This document shows positions 13,503-18,909 of a stretch of DNA of 18,909 bases, in pieces. The notes below the pieces were generated by a model, which saw only the letters and a list, made by a program, of their open reading frames with translations, searched no databases and was not told where the DNA came from. Source of the DNA: Actinomycetes bacterium (GTDB lineage: Bacteria > Actinomycetota > Actinomycetes > Mycobacteriales > Micromonosporaceae). Where the stretch lies: assembly GCA_023402505.1 (NCBI GenBank), contig JAEYGD010000047.1:1-18909 (forward strand), in the 5' to 3' direction. Position numbers and translations under genes: made by a program. Within the stretch, counting starts at the first letter, position 1, and every line of letters starts with the position of its first letter.

Positions 13503-16256
13503 CTACTCCAGGCGGCGCTCCACCGGCAGCCGGGAGCGGGTGAACAGGCCAGCCCCGAGCATCGCCACCAGCGGCACCACCACCAGCACGGCGAGCGTGG
13601 AGCCGGGCACCACCAGTGGGTACGGCTCGGCGACCGGCCAGCTCGTCGCGTACCGGCGGTTGACGGCCACCATGATGACCACGGCGGAGCCGAGCCCGGC
13701 GACGAGGCCGAGCGCCGAGCCGAGGACGGCGATGACCCCGGCCTGGCAGAGCGAGAGGACGCGGCGTACGGCCGGCCCGGCGCCGACGGCGGCCAGGGTG
13801 GACAGGTCGGCGCGTCCCTCGGCGGCGGCCAGGCCGGTCGCCACCCCGGCGGCACCGAGCGTGATCACGCCGGAGGCCGCCGCGAGCAGCAACAGGAGCG
13901 GTCTCGTGCCGCTGCTCGGCGGTCCCTCGTCGTAGCTGACCGCGAAGGTGCCGTGAGGCCACAGCGCGGCGACGAACCGGTCCCGCCGGTCCCGGTCGTC
14001 GAGGTGGTCGGAGGCGACGGCCCACCCGACCGGCCGGACGGCCAACCCGAGCCGGGCGGCCGCCTCGGGGGAGAGCAGCAGCCACTCGGTGGCGAGCCGG
14101 GTGCGCAGCGCGTGGCCAGGGACGGCGGTGCGGGCGGAGACCACGCCGTCGCGGCTGTCACGGGCCACCAGCTCCAGCCGCCCGTCCACCAGGTAGCGCG
14201 GATCGCTCACCACCGCCCCTCCGGCGCGCAGCACGGCCGCGGCGGCCGCGGCGTCGGCCTCTCCGACACCGGTGAGCAGCGGCAGGGCGCTCCCGTCGTC
14301 CACGCTGACGGCCAGGTACGGCCCGATGCGGTTCTCCGGCCCGAGCCGGCAGCGGTCGTCCGTCCGGGCTTGCCGGCGCTCGGCCTCGCTGAGGCGGTCC
14401 TGGTACGCCCACGGGCAGCTCTGGCCGGGCGGGACGACCGCGGTGACCCGGCAGGTGTCGTCGCCGGTCGCGGCGCAGCCGACCTCCGCCAGCGGCACCA
14501 CCCGGTCGGTCCCGAGGTGGCTCCGGGCCGCCGCCGCGACCGCGTCCGGGGGCGGAAGCGCCGGCCGCTCCAGGATGGTCGACCCGGTGACCCGGGAGGC
14601 CGCCCAGTTCGCCGCGTCGGTGCGGGTGACCAGCACGGTCCGGTCCGGCAGGAGCGGCAGCCAGGCGTCCTCGCTGCGCGCCGTGTCACTGGCCAGCCAG
14701 ATCCCGAGGCCCACGCTGCCGGCGACCGCCGCCATCACCGCGGAGATCGCCGGCGCCGCCGACGAGCGGTTGCGGCTGGCGTCGCGCAGCGCGATCCGCG
14801 GGGCCAGCGGCAGCACCCGCCCGACGCGGGAGAGCAGCCCGATCAGCGCCGGTGTGGTGAGCACGAGCCCCAGCTCACCGAGGACGAGGCCGGTGAGGAT
14901 CACGGTCGGGTCGGTCCGCACCGCACCCGCCGCCGCGACGGTCACACCGAGGGCCGTCAGCGCGACTCCCGCCACCAGCCACCGGCGCCGGTAGGCCGGC
15001 GGGGTGCGCCGCCCGGCCAGCCCGGCCACGACGTCCTGCCGGGCCGCCGTCCAGGCCGGGACCAGCGCGGCGAGCACCCCGGCCAGCACGGCGACCGCCG
15101 CGATGACCACCAGCAGCAGGGGCGGGGCCCGGTAGCCGCCGAAGCGAGTCCCGAACAGGTACTCCTCCGCCAGCGTCCGGGCGGCGAAGGCCGCCGCGAC
15201 GCCCAGCACCAGGCCGACCGCGGCGCCGACCGCTCCGAGGACCACCCCGTCGGCCAGGACGATCCGCCGCAGGTGCGTGCCGTCTCCGCCGGCCACCGCG
15301 ACGAGCGCGAGTTCCCGGCGCCGCCGCCGGACGCCGACGGCGAACGCCGGACCGACCAGCAGCACCACCTCCAGCAGGGCGAGACCGCCGACGAGCAGCG
15401 TCCCGCCGGCGTCCGCCGCGCTCATCGAGGAGACCCAGGAGTACGTGTCGGCCGCGGAGCCGTTCTCCGCGGCCGGCCCGGGGACGCGGGCCCGCACCAG
15501 CCAGCCCTGCGCGTTGAGGTGGCGGAACAGGTCGTGGTCGGCGGTGCCCGGCAGGTCCACCAGCCAGCTCGTCCCCTCCTGCGGACTCGGCCCGGGCGGC
15601 AGCGTGACCAGGGGATCCAGGTGGTCGGGGAACTCGACCACGCCCACCACGGTCCAGGTGCGGCGGCCGTCGGCGGAGGTCAGCGTGCCCCCGAGGCGGG
15701 TGTCGAGGCGCCGAAGGGCGGCCCGGTTGGCGGCGATCTCGCCGGGAGCGGTGGGTGCGCGACCGGCGTGGAACCGGGCCAGGCCGCGTCCCAGCGGGTC
15801 GGTGAGGTCGACGACCCGGCCGGCGACGCCGTCCTCGATCCGGTCTCCCGCCCAGGCCTCGAACGGCGCCCAGCGCTGCATCGGCAGGACCCGCGAGCCG
15901 GCCGGGAGCAGGGCGGCGACCGCGGCCCCGGTGGTCCGGCCGGGATGGACGGAGTCGTCGCCGAGCGCGCCCCAGCTGTCGCCCCACGGGGTCTGCTCGA
16001 CCGGGCCGCGATTCACCGGGATCAGCTCCGCGTCCGCGACGCCGAGCTCCTGCGCGGCCCGTTCGGCCCGGGTCAGGTTGGACATGTCCCACGTCGTGGC
16101 GGCGAAGGCGAGGACCAGCACGGGCAGCGTGATCATCGTGAGTACCAGCGCCGAGCGGCCGCGCGTACGCCGTGCCTCCCGCCGCGCGATCCGCAACGCG
16201 ACCAACCACGAGCCGACCGCCGTGGCCAGGCGGGCGCCGCGCTGGCCCGGGTTCAC
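13503..16256 (-). CDS. FtsX-like ABC transporter permease (MacB/FtsX family, 10 helices)
   Basis: A 917-residue membrane protein with the two-half layout of large actinobacterial FtsX-type permeases. TM1 (about 35-55) is followed by an extracellular domain (about 60-280), TM2-TM4 (285-400), TM5-TM6 (418-470) and TM7 (500-525). A second extracellular domain (530-775) and TM8-TM10 (780-910) complete it. These permeases use ATP hydrolysis for mechanotransmission or for export of peptides, lipids or antibiotics. The second extracellular domain contains Cys594, Cys602, Cys614 and Cys636, probably disulfide-bonded. The GTG start at 16256 overlaps the ATPase stop by 4 nt as GTGA, so the pair is translationally coupled. 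The substrate is unknown; the upstream PadR regulator suggests a stress- or drug-induced system. Confidence 0.88.
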   Translation of the reverse strand: MNPGQRGARLATAVGSWLVALRIARREARRTRGRSALVLTMITLPVLVLAFAATTWDMSNLTRAERAAQELGVADAELIPVNRGPVEQTPWGDSWGALGDDSVHPGRTTGAAVAALLPAGSRVLPMQRWAPFEAWAGDRIEDGVAGRVVDLTDPLGRGLARFHAGRAPTAPGEIAANRAALRRLDTRLGGTLTSADGRRTWTVVGVVEFPDHLDPLVTLPPGPSPQEGTSWLVDLPGTADHDLFRHLNAQGWLVRARVPGPAAENGSAADTYSWVSSMSAADAGGTLLVGGLALLEVVLLVGPAFAVGVRRRRRELALVAVAGGDGTHLRRIVLADGVVLGAVGAAVGLVLGVAAAFAARTLAEEYLFGTRFGGYRAPPLLLVVIAAVAVLAGVLAALVPAWTAARQDVVAGLAGRRTPPAYRRRWLVAGVALTALGVTVAAAGAVRTDPTVILTGLVLGELGLVLTTPALIGLLSRVGRVLPLAPRIALRDASRNRSSAAPAISAVMAAVAGSVGLGIWLASDTARSEDAWLPLLPDRTVLVTRTDAANWAASRVTGSTILERPALPPPDAVAAAARSHLGTDRVVPLAEVGCAATGDDTCRVTAVVPPGQSCPWAYQDRLSEAERRQARTDDRCRLGPENRIGPYLAVSVDDGSALPLLTGVGEADAAAAAAVLRAGGAVVSDPRYLVDGRLELVARDSRDGVVSARTAVPGHALRTRLATEWLLLSPEAAARLGLAVRPVGWAVASDHLDDRDRRDRFVAALWPHGTFAVSYDEGPPSSGTRPLLLLLAAASGVITLGAAGVATGLAAAEGRADLSTLAAVGAGPAVRRVLSLCQAGVIAVLGSALGLVAGLGSAVVIMVAVNRRYATSWPVAEPYPLVVPGSTLAVLVVVPLVAMLGAGLFTRSRLPVERRLE

Positions 16257-16996
16257 CGGCCGGTGCCGCTCAGCAGCTGTTCGACGTCGCCCAGCGGCGC
16301 CGTCGAGTCGACCAGCACCCCGTCGCGCAGGAACACCACCCGGTCGGCCCAGCCGGCGTGCCGTGCCTCGTGGGTGACCAGCACGCCGGCGGCACCCGCG
16401 TCGACGCGGCGGCGGAGCAGGTGCAGCACCGCCTCACCGGTCTGCGAGTCGAGTGCCCCGGTCGGTTCGTCGGCCAGGACCAGCCGGCGTTCGCCGACCA
16501 GCGCCCGGGCGATCGCCACCCGCTGCTGCTGGCCGCCGGAGAGCTGGTCCGGGAAGCGGTCGCCCAGCTCCGGCAGGCCGACCTCGGCCAGCGCCGCCAG
16601 CGCCTCCCGGCGGGCCCGGCGTACGCCGGCGCCGTCCAGTTCGAGCGGGAGCGCGACGTTCTCCACCGCGGTCAGGCTGCCCAGCAGGTTCAGGTTCTGG
16701 AAGATGTAGCCGACGCGACGGCGGCGCAGCCGGGCGAGGCTGCGCCGGTCCAGCCCGCCGAGCCGCTGCCCCTCGACGTGGATCTCCCCGGCCGTCGGGC
16801 TGTCCAGGCCGCCGGCCAGGGCGAGCAGGGTGGACTTGCCGGATCCGGACGGGCCCATCACCGCCACCAGTTCCCCGGCCCGGACGGTGAGGCTCACACC
16901 GCGCAGCGCGTGCACGGCGGCCGGACCGCTGCCGTGGGTGCGGTGCACGTCACGGACGTCGAGCACGGGGACCGGCCCGGCCTCCGCCGCGCTCAC
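16253..16996 (-). CDS. ABC transporter ATP-binding protein (LolD/MacB type)
   Basis: A 247-residue ATPase that powers the permease encoded directly after it. It has a complete nucleotide-binding fold: Walker A GPSGSGKST (48-56), Q-loop Gln100, signature LSGGQ (152-156), Walker B LVLADEP with Asp176 and Glu177, D-loop Asp183 and switch His209. IFQNLNLLGSLTAVENVALP is characteristic of the LolD/MacB/FtsE group that partners FtsX-type permeases. The GTG start at 16996 has GAGGG 7 nt upstream. It follows the PadR gene by 55 nt and is probably in the same transcript. Confidence 0.95.
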   Translation of the reverse strand: MSAAEAGPVPVLDVRDVHRTHGSGPAAVHALRGVSLTVRAGELVAVMGPSGSGKSTLLALAGGLDSPTAGEIHVEGQRLGGLDRRSLARLRRRRVGYIFQNLNLLGSLTAVENVALPLELDGAGVRRARREALAALAEVGLPELGDRFPDQLSGGQQQRVAIARALVGERRLVLADEPTGALDSQTGEAVLHLLRRRVDAGAAGVLVTHEARHAGWADRVVFLRDGVLVDSTAPLGDVEQLLSGTGR

Positions 16997-17051
16997 CGGA
17001 CCACCCTCGTTCCCGGGCGTGAGGCTCGCCGGACCGGCCCGTGCCGCGCGC

Positions 17052-17645
17052 TCACCGGTGGGCCTCCTCGTCGGCGCGCTCCACCGCCCCGAAGTCCGGC
17101 GCGGCGCCGCCGCGTCCGGCGGGCCCGGGCGGCGGGTGCCGCACCAGGCTGCTCTCGCAGTGGTCGAGCCAGCGGACCTCCGCCTCGGCCCGGAAGACCA
17201 TCGCGTCCAGCACGAGCCGCCAGGGCAGGTCCTCCGGGCGGTCGCTGGCGTACTTGAGCCGGGTCAACTCCTGGAGGGTCCGCATCGTCGCGGCCCGCTG
17301 GGTCTGCACCACCGACCGCACGTCCACGCCCGGTGTGGTCAGCGCGAGCGCGAGCTTGATCGCCAGTTCGTCGCGGGGCCGGTCGCCGCGGCTGATCGGG
17401 GTGGCGAACCAGAGGGCGAGGTCCGCCCGTCCGGCGTCGGTGATCTCGTACGGGCGCTGCCCGGCCTCGCTCTCCGGGAGGGAACGCACCAGTCCGTCCC
17501 GTTCGAGGCGGGACAGGGTGGTGTAGACCTGCCCGATGTTCAGCGGCCAGGTCGACCCGGTCGACTCCTCGAACGCCGAGCGCAGCTGGTAGCCGTACAT
17601 CTGGCCGCGCTCGAGCAGGGCGAGCAGCCCGTGACGGATGGACAT
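17052..17645 (-). CDS. PadR-family transcriptional regulator
   Basis: A 197-residue repressor. The winged helix (about 1-80) has the PadR hallmarks SIRHGLLALLERGQMYGYQL, LNIGQVYTTLSRLERDGLV and YEITDAG. The C-terminal part (about 90-175) is the helical dimerisation domain of the Vir_act_alpha_C type, and a Gly/Pro-rich tail follows. PadR proteins typically repress a neighbouring efflux system until a drug, phenolic acid or peptide binds. Here an ABC ATPase and permease follow on the same strand, and a perfect palindrome lies in its own promoter, so autorepression of the whole unit is likely. The ATG at 17645 has no ribosome binding site; the -10 box ends 8 nt upstream, so the message may be leaderless or nearly so. 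Confidence 0.93.
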   Translation of the reverse strand: MSIRHGLLALLERGQMYGYQLRSAFEESTGSTWPLNIGQVYTTLSRLERDGLVRSLPESEAGQRPYEITDAGRADLALWFATPISRGDRPRDELAIKLALALTTPGVDVRSVVQTQRAATMRTLQELTRLKYASDRPEDLPWRLVLDAMVFRAEAEVRWLDHCESSLVRHPPPGPAGRGGAAPDFGAVERADEEAHR

Positions 17646-17653
17646 GGCATCGG

Positions 17654-17682
17654 AGTATGCATACCTGGTATGGCATCGGCAA
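17654..17682 (-). promoter_or_regulatory. padR promoter with operator palindrome in the spacer
   Basis: Read on the minus strand, TTGCCG (17682-17677) and CATACT (17659-17654) are -35 and -10 boxes with a 17-nt spacer. The spacer holds CATACCTGGTATG (17660-17672, plus strand), a perfect 6-1-6 palindrome. With one bulged G the symmetry extends to ATGC...GCAT (17657-17676). The overlapping GTATGCATAC (17655-17664) is also palindromic. ATGC/GCAT ends resemble the ATGT...ACAT sites of other PadR proteins. Confidence 0.6.
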
Positions 17683-17700
17683 CCGGAGCGGTCACCCGGG

Positions 17701-18150
17701 TCAGGCCGGCCGTCCCGGGAACGGCACGGTCAGCGGATTGGTCCCGGCCGTGCGCCGCCAACGGGTGGCCCGGACCGCGCAGTCGATAAGCGCCGCCAGC
17801 GCCTGTTCCCGCTCGGCGCCGGTCGTCGCGGCCACGGCCGCCCGCCAGAACGCCGCCGTCCGCTCCTCGACCTCGACGGCGAGCCGCAGGGCGCCCGCCC
17901 GGTCGGTGACCGGGAACGGCAGGGCGTAGCCGGCCCGGTCGGGCGGCACCTGCCCGCCGCCGGTGCTCAGTCGCAGCACGAGTCCGTCCCGTCGCCGCCG
18001 GTGCGCCGCCTCCGCGTCGCGGGCCGCCTTCCGGGCGGCGTCGGTGAGGCGTACCCCGATCGGACCGTACGCCCAGATGGCGGCGTACTCGGCGGTCAGT
18101 GCCGCGCCGAGGGCGGCGGCGGGGCCGGCGGTCGGTGTCGGGGTCGTCAT
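17701..18150 (-). CDS. Ferritin-like DUF4439-type protein
   Basis: A 149-residue, mostly helical protein resembling the DUF4439 ferritin-like family. Helix 1 carries Glu21 in ALTAEYAAIWAYG, helix 2 Glu47 and His50 in DAEAAHRRRRD, and helix 3 Glu93 and Glu96 in LAVEVEERTAAFW. These fit part of a diiron-site pattern. The last helix (113-131) has Glu113 and Asp123 but no clear ExxH, so the metal site may be incomplete. No signal peptide is seen, so it should be cytoplasmic. The ATG at 18150 overlaps the stop of the upstream lipoprotein gene as ATGA, meaning coupled translation. Function is not known; metal or redox handling is a guess. Confidence 0.75.
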   Translation of the reverse strand: MTTPTPTAGPAAALGAALTAEYAAIWAYGPIGVRLTDAARKAARDAEAAHRRRRDGLVLRLSTGGGQVPPDRAGYALPFPVTDRAGALRLAVEVEERTAAFWRAAVAATTGAEREQALAALIDCAVRATRWRRTAGTNPLTVPFPGRPA

Positions 18151-18674
18151 CGCAGTGCCTCCAGGTGGGTGGCCCGGGCGGCGGCGATGGAGCCGAGCAG
18201 CGCGGCCCGGTCGGCCGGAGCCTCCACGCAGGCCCGGACGGCCGCGTCCCGGGCGGTGGTCTCCTGCGCCCGCAGCGCGGCCAGCGCGGCGGCCGTCTCC
18301 CCGGCCGGGGCCTCCGGGACCGTCACGGCGGAGCCGGTCGGCAGGGTCGCCCGGGTGACCCGGGCCAGTTCCTCGGCGTGGGCGGCGTGCGCGTCCGCGA
18401 TCGGCGTCAGCCGCTCGGCCAGCGCGGGGTGCGAGGCGCTCACCACCCGGTAGGTCGCGGCGAGCGCGAACGTCTCCTCGGCCATGCGCGCGAGTGGGTC
18501 CGGCCCGGGCGGCGGGTCGCCGTCGCGGTCGAACGGATCACAGCCGGCGAGCGGCGCCACGGCGCCACCGAGCGCCAGGAGGGCACCCGCTCGTAGCACC
18601 TTCCGCCGGGAATGCCCGGTTGTCCCGTCGCGGTGTGTCGTTCTGCCGGTCGCCACCGCACAAGTCAACACCAT
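18147..18674 (-). CDS. Predicted Tat/lipoprotein with ferritin-like helical domain
   Basis: A protein of about 175 residues. It carries an SRRKVLR twin-arginine-like motif, a hydrophobic stretch and the lipobox LAGC, which together predict Tat export and lipid anchoring at the outer face of the membrane. The mature part is Ala-rich and helical, with Glu/His pairs in HAAHAEELARV, AQETTARD and ATHLEAL that recall ferritin-like bundles. The start is uncertain. The ATG at 18674 is given; the GTG at 18656 yields a more usual Tat n-region, and the GTG at 18755 falls in the rimP-side hairpin and is unlikely. None has a good ribosome binding site. It is coupled by an ATGA overlap to the DUF4439-type gene and is divergent from the rimP-like gene. 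Confidence 0.75.
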   Translation of the reverse strand: MVLTCAVATGRTTHRDGTTGHSRRKVLRAGALLALGGAVAPLAGCDPFDRDGDPPPGPDPLARMAEETFALAATYRVVSASHPALAERLTPIADAHAAHAEELARVTRATLPTGSAVTVPEAPAGETAAALAALRAQETTARDAAVRACVEAPADRAALLGSIAAARATHLEALR

Positions 18675-18737
18675 CGTGGCCGCCCACGCGGCCACCGGCG
18701 TCGGTGCGCCGCCCGGGCCGGCGGGCGGGCGGCGCGT

Positions 18738-18743
18738 TACGCT
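18738..18743 (+). promoter_or_regulatory. -10 box for the rimP-like operon
   Basis: TACGCT fits TANNNT and lies in GCGTTACG, an 8-mer also found before the hybrid kinase gene (6379-6386). Transcription would start near 18750, giving a leader of about 78 nt. No -35 box is recognisable. Confidence 0.35.
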
Positions 18744-18751
18744 CTGCGCAA

Positions 18752-18775
18752 CCACCGGGGCGTCCGCCCCGGTGG
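18752..18775 (+). other. Strong stem-loop in the leader of the rimP-like gene
   Basis: CCACCGGGGC (18752-18761) pairs perfectly with GCCCCGGTGG (18766-18775) around the loop GTCC. If transcription begins near 18750, the hairpin sits at the very 5' end of the message, about 50 nt before the start codon. It could stabilise the RNA, act as an attenuator, or on the opposite strand end a transcript. No T-run follows on either side. Confidence 0.5.
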
Positions 18776-18827
18776 CGTATGGCCATGGCGACCGGACGGG
18801 CGCCGTCGACAGCAGAAGGGGCGCCAG

Positions 18828-18909
18828 ATGACCCAGCGTGGCCGTGCCACCAGGCCGACCGGGCCGACCGGGCGACCGCGGCGCGCGGCCGGCCAGCGCG
18901 GCGCGGACC
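18828..18909 (+). CDS. rimP: Probable ribosome maturation factor RimP, N-terminal fragment
   Basis: Only the first 27 codons are in the window; the frame is open to the last base. The ATG at 18828 is preceded by AGAAGGGG with a 6-nt gap. The basic, Pro/Gly/Thr-rich start MTQRGRATRPTGPTGRPRR resembles the disordered N-terminal extension of RimP from Micromonospora-type actinomycetes. In such genomes RimP (30S subunit maturation) heads an operon with nusA and infB. The position, divergent from ferritin-like genes, also agrees with rimP neighbourhoods in other actinomycetes as I remember them. The diagnostic RimP domain lies outside the window. Confidence 0.55.
   Translation, partial: MTQRGRATRPTGPTGRPRRAAGQRGAD

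Noticed and set aside
13953..16709. Plus-strand open frame of 918 codons opposite the ABC permease and ATPase
   Set aside because: It shows the same shadow composition, and it spans two well-supported coupled minus-strand genes.
18675..18755. GTG 18755 as start of the lipoprotein gene
   Set aside because: It would put a long non-signal extension before the twin-arginine motif, and it lies inside the rimP-side hairpin.

Overview
The window is high-GC DNA with strong third-position G/C bias, GTG starts and 4-nt stop/start overlaps. It encodes an F420-type (Ddn-like) oxidoreductase and an actinobacterial-type methionine aminopeptidase. This points to an actinomycete chromosome, most likely Micromonosporaceae (Micromonospora or a relative); the genus is inferred from protein style only. 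I see no tRNA, rRNA, CRISPR array, insertion sequence or phage gene. It reads as a conserved chromosomal core locus with lineage-specific genes inserted.

Region 1 (about 200-6236, + strand): an APC permease, a FadR/GntR-type regulator, a glutamine-synthetase-like ligase (GlnA4 type), an aldehyde dehydrogenase and a short-chain dehydrogenase. Together they look like a gamma-glutamylation route for taking up and oxidising an amine. Having an alcohol-dehydrogenase-type SDR, and no amine oxidase, favours an amino alcohol such as ethanolamine. From memory, the order GlnA4, AldC, SDR and nearby MapB parallels Rv2857c-Rv2861c of Mycobacterium tuberculosis, but the amidotransferase found there is absent here.

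Region 2 (about 6237-10582): a 1223-residue signalling protein fuses PAS, GAF, histidine kinase, receiver, second GAF-like, SpoIIE phosphatase and RsbW-like kinase modules. A small STAS protein, its likely anti-sigma-antagonist partner, lies convergent to it. No sigma factor gene is in view.

Region 3 (about 10571-12150, + strand): methionine aminopeptidase (probably a leaderless transcript), with a VIT1/CCC1-type Fe/Mn transporter overlapping its stop codon.

Region 4 (about 12164-17682, - strand): an ANT(4')/kanamycin-nucleotidyltransferase-like protein and a Ddn-like oxidoreductase, then a three-gene unit of PadR repressor, ABC ATPase and large FtsX-type permease. Its promoter has a perfect palindrome in the -35/-10 spacer.

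Region 5 (17701-18909): two translationally coupled ferritin-like proteins, one a Tat/lipoprotein-type export candidate, on the - strand. Divergent to them is the start of a gene whose N-terminus resembles RimP, with a strong hairpin in its leader. Gaps not listed separately are under 300 bases and showed nothing else I can support.
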